Positions 6,619 through 14,712 of a stretch of DNA of 28,756 nucleotides are shown here, in pieces; position 1 is the stretch's first letter; each line of letters opens with the position of its first letter. The translations under genes were made by a program, and so were the position numbers. Where the stretch lies: the IMG/VR virus record IMGVR_UViG_3300031997_000047, positions 1 to 28,756 of that record; one strand, 5' to 3'. The notes under the pieces were generated by a model. That model saw only the letters and a program-made list of their open reading frames with translations. It did not search any database and was not told the DNA's origin. Source of the stretch: a virus.

Positions 6619-9600
6619 TCAAACCATCGACGCGGTGCCCCCGATGGAGAAGCCCGTGATGTCACCATTTTTGATGCGTCCCCAGAGCTGGTCGCTCAAA
6701 ACATGGATGGTGATGAGCCAGGAACCGGCTTTGACCTTTTCCTCGCCAAGTTGCATATCCGTTTTCGCCAGCCATGACTCGTACAGCTCCACGCCGATCC
6801 CGCCGAACATCCGGTGCATGAACCCCATCTGGGTGTCCCGGTTGTACCGGGCGAGGAAGCGGTGAGCCGCGTCTGCAATCACCTCGGGGGTGATCGTGTC
6901 GTTCTGGGCATCAACCACGTCGGGCTCGAGCACGATTCCCGTGACCTCACGCTTCTCGGAGTCAACCTTCAGGATCGGGATCTCGTAGCTCACCTCGAAC
7001 TGGTCAGCTTCGGCCTTGACCGCGGCGCGGGTGGTCGGTGCTACCTGTGAAGGTTCCCAAAGGAACTCGTCGCCCCCGCGGTTGCGCTGCGCCTGGAACA
7101 ACCCCTTCAGCTCCTTCCCCTCAACCATGACCTTCAGGAAGTCAGTGCTCTCGGCAAGCACGCTGGCCCGCCCGCGGTCTATCACCCGAATGGTGGACGG
7201 GGTTTCCTTGGTGGGGTTCAAGTAGTGCCCCGGCTTGATCTCGCCCTCCAGGCTCATCGATTCCAGATGGTGGTCTACGCCCAGCTCGGCCGCGACTTGC
7301 TGGTTGTCGATCGGGCTCTGGTAGAACTTGATCGCGATCAGCTCGCGACGCCCCACGTTCAACCGGAGCCAGTAGATGCGGGAGGACGGTCCGGTGCGCA
7401 CTTGAATCGGCCCCCTCCACGTCTGCTCCTGCAACACGAACTCGGCGTCGTTCATGCTGGCCTTCTCCACCTTGAACACCTGGTCAAAGTTCAGCTTCAC
7501 GTCGCCCTTGCTCACCGCCTCAACCAGGGAGTCCCGTTGCGCCTTGGCCCCGCCAGCGGTGCCCGCCTTCCAGTATTGGAAAGCCGTGGGCACCTGCAAC
7601 CGCACCTTGGCGGGGAGTGCCGAGTAACCCAGCGGCGGCATCCAGCTTGAGGCAACCGCGTCCCGCCCGAGCACGTAGGGTGTGAGATCGTTCGGGTAGA
7701 TACCAAACCAATTCGCCCCCTCCCCCGGCTGGTCCTTGGGCTCCTGCGAAGGAGGCAGGATCGTCTTCGACTGGCTTGCGGCACTGGCCCGAGCGTTGGC
7801 CCCTTCAGGTGGCAGGTTCCAGACCTCGCCCTTCTCGGCGCGCTGAATGTTGAGCTGGCGGAAGATCAGGCGGTAGTTCATGGCCGCGCCGTGGACAAAG
7901 TATTCATGCACCCATGGCTTCTGAGCCCCGAACTCAACCGTCCCCTGGTCCACGATCAAGAACACCCCGGGAAAGTTCACGGTGGCTCCCACTGGCGGGC
8001 GCTCACCCTCCTGGCCCGCGGGAGTCACTCCCTCAACGTTGATCCACTCGTAGGGCTCGGGTGCCTTGCGCTCGCTGAGAATCTCGGTACGAACCAGAGC
8101 TTCACTTCCCCTCCGCGGCCGCTCAGCCCACTCACCAGTCTTCCAGTTGATCTTGGAAACCTGGTCGATTCGCCGAACAACTTCCTTTGCCTCGGCCAGG
8201 GTAGTCACCGGCTCCGGGATCGAACCCTCGATCATGGTATTCAGGGTCCAACCAATGAGCAGCCGGCGCGGCCGCAACGTGACCCGGAAGTCACTATGCA
8301 AGCTGCGCCCGCGGTGGTGATGATGCACGACGTAGGGATAGCTCCCGCCCTCGGGTGGAATCTCGAGATAGGGGTCCTCTTGTTTCTCCGTGGTCGTTGC
8401 TTGCTTGTACTCGATCTCACCGTCGGCGTTGATCTCCTTCTCCTGCAAGACCAGGTTCTCGCGGGCCCGGCTTGCTGCCGAGTCCACCGTGTCGGGCTCG
8501 CCGTCCCACGGCCCCATCACGCGGGGCACCCACGCCGACATTTCCTGGCCTTCGGGCCCGTTGACCAGGTTCACCGTTTCAGCTTCGATCAGAATCCCGT
8601 CACCCTCTTTGAACTCAAGCCTGGTGGCCATGGAATCGCCTACGGGAAGCACCTCATGCTCACCAGCTCGCACGGTGGCTTCGGGGGCCTTTGCACCTGG
8701 GCGCACGCCCCATCCGTAGACCCACGCCCCGCTTCCCGTGCGATCCTTGCGGTAGACCACGCCCCGAACCAGGGTGGCGTTGTGGAACTTGATCCACGTG
8801 TCGGGCGTGCTCATGTCCAGTGGGTACACGGAGTCAGATCGCTTGGTCACCACCCCTTCGGATCCGGGCAGGGTTCGCATCTGGCGAACCGCGTGCTCCA
8901 GCTCGTCAGGGGTCTCCACTTCCTCACCTGGTACCGCGTTCAGCTTGCCCCCCGTGTCGGGCACCCCGGTCGTCTTCTGCTTGATGCCCAACCCCGCCAG
9001 CACGCTCAGCCGGTCTTCAAACGGTTCCCCGTGCAGGTCCTCACCAGCGTAGAGCACGTCAAACACGTTGACCACGACGGCACCATCATCGGGCTCCGTT
9101 TGCCCGTTGATGTACCCGGCAACCGCTTCCCGCGGTAGATGCTGCCGCCCCTTCCACATCTCCACCTCTGCGTCAAGGATCAACTTGGGTTCGCGCAGAC
9201 TCAGCACCTCCTTCACCACCGTTGGGAACCGAGGGGTGTTGTCGGTACCGTCCTCCGAGAAGATCAGCACGCGGTCACCATCCCGGTGAATCTGGTGGCG
9301 GGCCCCGTCGAACTTTTTCTGAACGAAGGCAGGAAGCCAATCGGGATTCGCGTTGAAGTACCCGATGAACCTCTCGACGGACTGCTCCTGCTCTGGGGCG
9401 GCGGCGCGGGTGGGCTTGGGTTGGAAGAAGAACTTGCCCACGGTGAGCCGGTTGTCGCGCTTGGCCTCCTCCGCGTCGTGCAGCATGGCCTCGCTCGCGG
9501 CACCGGGCTCTTGCTTCTCAAGGCTGAACATGGGTTCAGGGTTGTCCCAGTACGTGAACCCGCCAAAGTCAACAAGCGCCTTCTCGACCTTTTTCTTGCC

Positions 9601-10524
9601 CTCTGGCCTGGCGATGAACTTCTGATAGGAGTCCACGTTGAACTTCTTCATCGCCGCGATGTACTTCTTGATATGGTGGATGGTGACCACCTTGGTCTTG
9701 AACCCCATGCCCGACTTGTCGATCTTGTACTGGTCAAGCACGCTGCGCCAGTGAACGCTCCGCACCTTGGGAGGCATGGGGGTTCGGACCTCATAGACAT
9801 CGGGTCGGTCGTAGCCTTTCAAAAACGGAATGGGCCCGTAGTCCTCGATCTCCTTCGGTTCGTACACGAGCACCTTGCCGAAAGCCGCGGCCTTGTGCCA
9901 CGCGGTTGAGTCCACGGAATCGATCCGATCGAAGTCATTCAAGAACCGCCGCAAGCTGCCCACCGCGAGCATGTGGGTCAACGTCTTGACCTCGCGCCCC
10001 TTGGCGAAAGCAACCTTCACGGCCTCCAGAGGATCGCCGGGGAACTTTCGCTGCCCGCGCATCGGGAGCGTCTTGGCAAACCCGCTCAGCGCCAGCTTGT
10101 CCCGGTCTACCCAGATTTTGTGAACCTTCTCCTTCTCGGTCTTCATCCAAAGGTGGTCAACGAACAGTGGGTCAACCCCGCCCTTCTTGGCGCGCTCATA
10201 GTAGTCCAAGGTCTTCCTGCGCGACGCCAGATCATCAAACTGCACGTACTCGTCAGCCCAGCTCTTTTCGCTTTTCATGAAGTCCAGCCACTCTTCGAAG
10301 TGAACAGTCCCGGGAGTGGAGAAGTTCGTGAAGCCCCCTGAGTCCAGCATCACGCGCCCGCGGTGCTTCTTGATCGAAGTGAGCAGGTTGCCCTTCTTGT
10401 CGGAACGCTCGTTCAAGAAGGCGAACGAAACAAGGATGTCCTGACCTTGAAAATACTCCGCGAACTGGGCATAGTCACTTTTGTCAACCGCGAAATAGTA
10501 GTAGAAGCTCTTCTTGCTGGCCAT
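6619..10524 (-). CDS. Giant fusion: DpdA-like DNA transglycosylase, ATP-dependent DNA ligase, LigD 3'-phosphoesterase-like segments, XkdF-like prohead protease (1301 aa)
   Basis: The ATG at 10524 follows AAGGAGGCTTCCC. Residues 1-335 form a TGT-superfamily domain of DpdA type, which swaps guanine in DNA for a 7-deazaguanine: DSGGF at 61-65, FDD at 96-98, LAVG at 186-189 and a DSTAW segment at 205-209. Residues 385-585 are an ATP-dependent ligase core: motif I KFDGAR (404-409, Lys404 would carry AMP), LDAEVE (450-455), FDVLYAGEDLHGE (488-500), EGVVTK (556-561) and WIKFH (577-581). An OB-like region follows to about 670. Residues 730-760 (YVVHHHHRGR, then SLHSDFR) and 1029-1165 (FVLQEQTWRG, then LNPTKETPS) resemble LigD phosphoesterase units. 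Residues 1175-1301 are XkdF-type serine protease, with His1237 (GFMHR) and Ser1293 (GFSIGG) as likely catalytic residues. The frame is uninterrupted, and the protease C-terminal strand is absent. Domain calls are strong; processing of the fusion is unknown. Confidence 0.88.
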   Translation of the reverse strand: MASKKSFYYYFAVDKSDYAQFAEYFQGQDILVSFAFLNERSDKKGNLLTSIKKHRGRVMLDSGGFTNFSTPGTVHFEEWLDFMKSEKSWADEYVQFDDLASRRKTLDYYERAKKGGVDPLFVDHLWMKTEKEKVHKIWVDRDKLALSGFAKTLPMRGQRKFPGDPLEAVKVAFAKGREVKTLTHMLAVGSLRRFLNDFDRIDSVDSTAWHKAAAFGKVLVYEPKEIEDYGPIPFLKGYDRPDVYEVRTPMPPKVRSVHWRSVLDQYKIDKSGMGFKTKVVTIHHIKKYIAAMKKFNVDSYQKFIARPEGKKKVEKALVDFGGFTYWDNPEPMFSLEKQEPGAASEAMLHDAEEAKRDNRLTVGKFFFQPKPTRAAAPEQEQSVERFIGYFNANPDWLPAFVQKKFDGARHQIHRDGDRVLIFSEDGTDNTPRFPTVVKEVLSLREPKLILDAEVEMWKGRQHLPREAVAGYINGQTEPDDGAVVVNVFDVLYAGEDLHGEPFEDRLSVLAGLGIKQKTTGVPDTGGKLNAVPGEEVETPDELEHAVRQMRTLPGSEGVVTKRSDSVYPLDMSTPDTWIKFHNATLVRGVVYRKDRTGSGAWVYGWGVRPGAKAPEATVRAGEHEVLPVGDSMATRLEFKEGDGILIEAETVNLVNGPEGQEMSAWVPRVMGPWDGEPDTVDSAASRARENLVLQEKEINADGEIEYKQATTTEKQEDPYLEIPPEGGSYPYVVHHHHRGRSLHSDFRVTLRPRRLLIGWTLNTMIEGSIPEPVTTLAEAKEVVRRIDQVSKINWKTGEWAERPRRGSEALVRTEILSERKAPEPYEWINVEGVTPAGQEGERPPVGATVNFPGVFLIVDQGTVEFGAQKPWVHEYFVHGAAMNYRLIFRQLNIQRAEKGEVWNLPPEGANARASAASQSKTILPPSQEPKDQPGEGANWFGIYPNDLTPYVLGRDAVASSWMPPLGYSALPAKVRLQVPTAFQYWKAGTAGGAKAQRDSLVEAVSKGDVKLNFDQVFKVEKASMNDAEFVLQEQTWRGPIQVRTGPSSRIYWLRLNVGRRELIAIKFYQSPIDNQQVAAELGVDHHLESMSLEGEIKPGHYLNPTKETPSTIRVIDRGRASVLAESTDFLKVMVEGKELKGLFQAQRNRGGDEFLWEPSQVAPTTRAAVKAEADQFEVSYEIPILKVDSEKREVTGIVLEPDVVDAQNDTITPEVIADAAHRFLARYNRDTQMGFMHRMFGGIGVELYESWLAKTDMQLGEEKVKAGSWLITIHVLSDQLWGRIKNGDITGFSIGGTASMV

Positions 10525-10540
10525 GGGAAGCCTCCTTGAA

Positions 10541-11167
10541 TCAACCGCGGTTGAGCTGAAGCTGCAGAAAGAACTCCTCGCGCGTCTCAGGCTTTTCCAA
10601 GAACACGCCCATCAACTTCGTGGTCTTCATCACCGCGCCGGGCTTGCGAACGCCCCTGCAGACCATGCAGAGATGCGTTGCTTCCAGATGCACCCCCAGC
10701 CCACAAGGATGAAGGTACTCGTGCATCGCCATCGCAATCTGGGCGGTCAGGCGCTCTTGGATCTGCAACCGCCGAGCGTAGCAATCAAGCAGCCTGGCAA
10801 GCTTGGAGATGCCGACCACCTTCTGAGCGGAGGGAATATAGCTGATGGTACCGTGGCCTGAGAAGGGAAGCAGGTGGTGCTCGCACACGCTGATGAAGGG
10901 AATGTTCGCCAGCGTGATCATCTCGTCGTACCCCTCCGCGGGGAAGGCCGTGCTGAGAACGTCCTTGGGGTCAAGAAGGTAGCCCCCCAACATCTCCTCC
11001 CAAGCCTTGGCCACGCGCTCGGGGGTCTTCATCAGCCCCGGGTCGTTCGGATCCCTACCGAAGGCGCGCAGCATCCGCGCAACCGCGCCCTCTATAACAA
11101 CCCGAGCCGCTTGTGCATCTGTCCCGAAATGCGAAATCCTTGCCTCTTGCTTGCCAGTGTCAGACAT
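10541..11167 (-). CDS. folE: GTP cyclohydrolase I (208 aa)
   Basis: This enzyme opens GTP to 7,8-dihydroneopterin triphosphate, the first step toward both folate and 7-deazaguanines. The family motifs are complete: CEHHLLPFSG (zinc ligands Cys95 and His98), a central region (KVVGISKLARLLDCYARRL), and ATHLCMVCRGVRKPGA with Cys167 as third zinc ligand. The length is normal. I chose the ATG at 11167, which has AAGGAG upstream; a longer frame back to 11233 adds an unlikely leader. The first 76 bases overlap the end of queE in another frame. It is the last of three adjacent preQ0 genes and lies 16 bases before the DpdA fusion gene, so its product most likely feeds DNA modification rather than folate. 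Confidence 0.95.
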   Translation of the reverse strand: MSDTGKQEARISHFGTDAQAARVVIEGAVARMLRAFGRDPNDPGLMKTPERVAKAWEEMLGGYLLDPKDVLSTAFPAEGYDEMITLANIPFISVCEHHLLPFSGHGTISYIPSAQKVVGISKLARLLDCYARRLQIQERLTAQIAMAMHEYLHPCGLGVHLEATHLCMVCRGVRKPGAVMKTTKLMGVFLEKPETREEFFLQLQLNRG

Positions 11168-11706
11168 CTGTTCGCGTTCTCCTTGAGGCGCACCCCATCC
11201 ACCGGCTGAAGGAACCAGTGGTCCGCGGTACACACCGCAACCAATTCGGTGATCTGCTCATCCGAAGGGGTGCCCTCTGTGATTGGGATCTTGATCTCGT
11301 CGCAGGTCCGTTGCCTCAGTCCGTCGATTCCAGGTGGCCACTTGGGGCTCACCGTGAGCAGGTCGGGCCACTCGTCCGGGCGAAACTCCCGCGTGCCGTT
11401 CGTCTCGATCGCAACGAACCAACCCTGTCCCTTGAATTGCTGAACCATGCTCTCGAGAGCGTAGAGGGTGGGCTCGCCGCCCGTGATGCAGAGGTGCTTG
11501 ATGGTGGTGCCCTCGGCCAGCGCCCGCACCTCATCTACAATCTGGTCGATCGGCATTGGTCCCAACCCGTTGTCGTGGTCCGTATCGCACCAGGCACAAG
11601 CCAGGTTGCACCCAGCCAACCGCACGAAGATCATGGGCACCCCAACCAGGGAGCCCTCCCCCTGCACCGTGCGAAAAATCTCGACCACCCTATACCCGGT
11701 CTTCAC
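11092..11706 (-). CDS. queE: 7-carboxy-7-deazaguanine synthase, radical SAM (204 aa)
   Basis: QueE converts 6-carboxy-tetrahydropterin to 7-carboxy-7-deazaguanine. The N-terminus carries the family signature FRTVQGEGSLVGVP. The iron-sulfur cluster motif CNLACAWC has Cys33, Cys37 and Cys40 (CxxxCxxC, as in QueE). GGEP at 76-79 is the SAM-binding segment, ETNGT lies near residue 100, and the end (SGQMHKRLGLL) is typical. The start is a GTG at 11706 that overlaps the queD stop by 17 bases. The 3' end overlaps folE by 76 bases. Such long overlaps in one operon suggest compact, coordinated expression. All cluster ligands are present, so it should be active. Confidence 0.95.
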   Translation of the reverse strand: MKTGYRVVEIFRTVQGEGSLVGVPMIFVRLAGCNLACAWCDTDHDNGLGPMPIDQIVDEVRALAEGTTIKHLCITGGEPTLYALESMVQQFKGQGWFVAIETNGTREFRPDEWPDLLTVSPKWPPGIDGLRQRTCDEIKIPITEGTPSDEQITELVAVCTADHWFLQPVDGVRLKENANRCLTLASKRQGFRISGQMHKRLGLL

Positions 11707-12049
11707 AGTACATGACCTCCGAGCCGGGGGTTTCCTCCACGATCACGGACACCCGGTCGAGGAACTCAAACCGGGCCAACGTTTCCTTTGCCAGATACGC
11801 CGCCATGTTCTCAGCGGTCGAAGGCACCACCTTGAAGGCGGGATGGTCGTTCAGGCACGTGTGGTCAAACTTCCGTGGAAGCTCGGCCAGCTCCCCGAAG
11901 TCCACGACCATCCCTTGATCGTTCAGGGCTCGGGCGCTGACGATGAACGTGATGCGCCAGCGGTGCCCGTGAAGGTTCTTGCACTTCCCCGGATGCGCGG
12001 GCAGGAAGTGAGCCGCGTCAATCTCAATCGTCTTCGTCAGCTTCCACAT
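11690..12049 (-). CDS. queD: 6-carboxy-5,6,7,8-tetrahydropterin synthase (119 aa)
   Basis: QueD turns dihydroneopterin triphosphate into 6-carboxy-tetrahydropterin. The zinc histidines are His14 (AAHFLP), His27 and His29 (NLHGH). The catalytic Cys23 lies in GKCKNLHGH. FDHTCLND supplies the Asp-His pair at 62-63, and VEETPG near 104 supplies the pterin-anchoring Glu. The ATG at 12049 has GAGGAGG six bases upstream. That ribosome binding site and the first 26 bases sit inside the acidic C-terminal tail of the preceding 826-residue gene. The length is normal for the bacterial QueD family. Confidence 0.95.
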   Translation of the reverse strand: MWKLTKTIEIDAAHFLPAHPGKCKNLHGHRWRITFIVSARALNDQGMVVDFGELAELPRKFDHTCLNDHPAFKVVPSTAENMAAYLAKETLARFEFLDRVSVIVEETPGSEVMYCEDRV

Positions 12050-14504
12050 TGGCGTCCTCCTCGTTCGCGTCCTTGCGCCTGCAAGGCGGAACGTCTTCCG
12101 GGGCGAGGTCCTCAACCTGTTCTACTTCCGCCCGCTGGTAGATGGCCTCCCGGTCCAGCTTGATATCTTCCGCCATCTGCTTCACCTCGTTCTTGGGGTT
12201 GACGCGCTCGAGCACCATGTCAAAAAGCTCAACGTGACTGGTGAAGGGCCCGCCGAACTTGTCAAGGTGGAATTGCACTCGGTCGCTGAGCTCCGGGGGA
12301 AGGGCCCGCCCGATCCTGAACTTGATCACGTGCAGAAGCGGTGCCGGCATTCCCTCGGCTTCCTTGATCAGGATGTCGATGTCGCCCTTGGTTCTTCCGT
12401 TGTTGGCCAGCCCGCCAACCAGGTACACGAACGGCATCCTAGCCTTGAAGGTCTTGAAGTGGGGCAGCACTTCGCTCAAGCTGATCTCCCGCCCAATCAC
12501 GTTGCCCGAGGAGTTGACCTGGGAGAACTCATCCTTGCGAACCCGCTTGCGACCTGGCTCCTGCCAGTAATCGGGCTGACTGCCCGCGTTGTTCTCGAAG
12601 TCGCTGGAGTTCTCGTCCAGGCCATCGTCGGGAGGGGGCGGGTGCGACTTGCCGCGGCCGTACATCTCGTCCACAACCCTCGCGTGCAGGTTGCTCAGGT
12701 CCTCGGTTGAGAACCCGGGGTGCGCCGGCTTGCGGTACCACTGGTGAAGGGTCCAGTGGGCCTGCAGAAGCTCGGGCGAGTTCATGTCGCTTGGGTCCGT
12801 GTCCGGGCGCAGGCTCACGCGCTTGTCCTTTCTTTCCAGTACGAGCGGATCGTCCACGCTCTCAAAGTGGTTTTCCAGGTGGGGCTTGCCGCGGTCAACC
12901 AGGGAGAACGCCCCGTGAACCACGTGGGCGCTCAGCGTGGACCAAGACCAGCCCAGCGGTTTGGCCTCCTTGCCGTTGGTCTTGGCGATCCGGCTGGCCT
13001 CCTTCTTCATCATGCTCCAGGCCTTCTCGCGGTTCCATCCACCCTTGTTGAGCGAGAACCACACGTATCCCCACGTGAGCAAGGCCAGAACTGGTTTCTG
13101 GTTCTTGCAGAGCGAGCAGTATTTCTCGAAAGCCTTGAACGGGGAGCCGCTGGCGTCGAAGTCGATCACGGTCACGGGTTGCGCGCAGACGTCGAACTCC
13201 TCCATGAACTTGATGTTGTCGGAAACATGCACCTGCGCCTTGGGGTGCTTCTTGCGGTACGCCCGGGCCCGTGCAGGATCCGCCTCAACCGCAAGGTGCT
13301 CGGCGTCCTTCTTGAGGGCGCACTCGGATCGCCCGGTGCCCGCGAATAGCTCGAGCACCACTCCACCCTTGCGCGCCGACTTCAACGCCGTCAGGTAGTA
13401 TGCTGTCTTCTGCGGCTTGCTTGCGATCTGGTTGGACATACGCCCATCGGTCGGTTCGCTCACGGTGCGCACCCGATGCTCTTTGGACTTCAGAACATAG
13501 GTGTCGGTATGACTCAGCTCGGCTTCCGTGATGTCGAACTCCTCACCCAGCACGGGCAGCTCAAGGCTCAAACGAGCCCCGACCGGGAGATAGGCAACGG
13601 TGGCGTGCGGGACGAACCCATGCTTGGGCTTGCTCTCGCCGGTCAGCTCAACCAGCTCCTCCCGAAGCTGTGAGTACACCGACTCAAGCCCGGGTGCGTC
13701 GAGCAACGCAACCAGAGCGGTCTTGGGCTCCCCACCCTTGCTTGCCCCGTCAAAGTACGCCCACCCTTGCAGCTTGGCCTTGATGGGCAGGTGCTCGCGC
13801 AGGACCTCCTTTGCCTCGGTTGCGGCATCCTGCGCCTGCTCGGGGGTGAAGTCCTCGGCACCTTTGAGGTACAGGAGGGTGACGTGATCCACGTCCTCCA
13901 CTTCCACGCCTTTGCCGCGCATCTCCGCGGCGACCACGCGCGACAGGCTGGTCAGCTTGGCGCGCACGTTCTCGGGGGTTGGGATGTAGAAAAGCAACCG
14001 CCCCGGATTGTTCTCAACCCGCTTGGCGACCCGAAACTGTTCGGGGGGAATCCCCACCTCTTGAGCCACCTCCAGAAAAAAATCGCGCACGCTGTCCTTC
14101 ATGCCCTTGGGATCGAACATGACCACGGCCGGCCCCCGCCGCTTGGCCTCCTGTAGGATTTGGGTGAGGACGTTGTGGATCGTGGGTAGGTCGTACTTGA
14201 ACTCGCCGGTTGTCGTGAGGGTGGCGTACCAGGCCAGCACGATCCGCAAGTCGTCGCGCAGCACGGCATCGCTCATCTCGCTTGGCCGATAGTGCCGCGC
14301 ATCTTCGATCTTGGAGATCGAAGTCTCGTCCTTCAGGGAATCCACAAACCGCGGAGCCTCGGGCAGTACCCCGCTTTCGCCCAGGTGTCCCGGGTTCACC
14401 TTGCCTCCACCCGCAAGGTCATCACTGGTGATTGCCTTCACGCGCCGCACCTGCTCGCGATCCTGGTTGGGGAGTGCCCGTCGCTTCAACCGAATGTGGG
14501 CCAT
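12024..14504 (-). CDS. Three-enzyme fusion: 2H phosphoesterase, Rossmann methyltransferase-like, Pol-beta-type nucleotidyltransferase (826 aa)
   Basis: The ATG at 14504 follows GAGGTGAGTC. Residues 1-190 are unassigned. Residues 200-345 form a 2H (LigT/cyclic phosphodiesterase) domain, with the two HxT motifs HVTL at 207-210 and HATV at 300-303 and the usual spacing of about 90. Residues 360-560 start with a class I methyltransferase motif (VLELFAGTGRSE near 382-394), followed by VEADP and DFDASGSP (448-455). The last recalls the D-x-D-P-x-GSP motif of Trm1-type tRNA guanine methyltransferases, but this is not proof of substrate. Residues 690-790 show a nucleotidyltransferase pattern: VGG at 696-698, GDIDIL with Asp708 and Asp710, and HVELFD at 757-762 as a possible third acidic position. 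The tail is acidic and disordered. It may process nucleic-acid ends alongside the ligase/phosphoesterase fusion. Domain order is seen; substrates are unknown. Confidence 0.82.
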   Translation of the reverse strand: MAHIRLKRRALPNQDREQVRRVKAITSDDLAGGGKVNPGHLGESGVLPEAPRFVDSLKDETSISKIEDARHYRPSEMSDAVLRDDLRIVLAWYATLTTTGEFKYDLPTIHNVLTQILQEAKRRGPAVVMFDPKGMKDSVRDFFLEVAQEVGIPPEQFRVAKRVENNPGRLLFYIPTPENVRAKLTSLSRVVAAEMRGKGVEVEDVDHVTLLYLKGAEDFTPEQAQDAATEAKEVLREHLPIKAKLQGWAYFDGASKGGEPKTALVALLDAPGLESVYSQLREELVELTGESKPKHGFVPHATVAYLPVGARLSLELPVLGEEFDITEAELSHTDTYVLKSKEHRVRTVSEPTDGRMSNQIASKPQKTAYYLTALKSARKGGVVLELFAGTGRSECALKKDAEHLAVEADPARARAYRKKHPKAQVHVSDNIKFMEEFDVCAQPVTVIDFDASGSPFKAFEKYCSLCKNQKPVLALLTWGYVWFSLNKGGWNREKAWSMMKKEASRIAKTNGKEAKPLGWSWSTLSAHVVHGAFSLVDRGKPHLENHFESVDDPLVLERKDKRVSLRPDTDPSDMNSPELLQAHWTLHQWYRKPAHPGFSTEDLSNLHARVVDEMYGRGKSHPPPPDDGLDENSSDFENNAGSQPDYWQEPGRKRVRKDEFSQVNSSGNVIGREISLSEVLPHFKTFKARMPFVYLVGGLANNGRTKGDIDILIKEAEGMPAPLLHVIKFRIGRALPPELSDRVQFHLDKFGGPFTSHVELFDMVLERVNPKNEVKQMAEDIKLDREAIYQRAEVEQVEDLAPEDVPPCRRKDANEEDANVEADEDD

Positions 14505-14512
14505 GACTCACC

Positions 14513-14704
14513 TCACTTCTTGTTATACTTCTCATAGAGCGCGTCCAGCCCGGCTTGGAACTTGTCGAGCGCCTCCTCGTTTGGAAACGTGGGAACGAAC
14601 CAGTCCTCGGTCATGGGGTCAAGGTCTTTGCCCGCCTTGAACTGCTCCTCGCACCACTTCAGCGCGCTCTCGGGGTCACCAACGATCACATCTTCCAATT
14701 TCAC
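14513..14704 (-). CDS. Small acidic phage protein (63 aa)
   Basis: A GTG at 14704 preceded by GAGGTGACTC starts this 63-residue protein (MKLEDVIVGDPESALKW, ending LDALYEKYNKK). It is mostly helical with charged surfaces. It has no Cys pair, signal or membrane segment. It lies between the MuF gene (8-base gap) and the 826-residue fusion (8-base gap). The same GAGGTGA-CTC ribosome binding site precedes both it and the next gene. The function is unknown. Confidence 0.7.
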   Translation of the reverse strand: MKLEDVIVGDPESALKWCEEQFKAGKDLDPMTEDWFVPTFPNEEALDKFQAGLDALYEKYNKK

Positions 14705-14712
14705 GAGTCACC

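Noticed and set aside
7891-9138. Plus-strand open frame of 415 codons opposite the fusion gene
   Set aside because: The minus strand here encodes conserved ligase motifs, and the plus product has no recognisable features.
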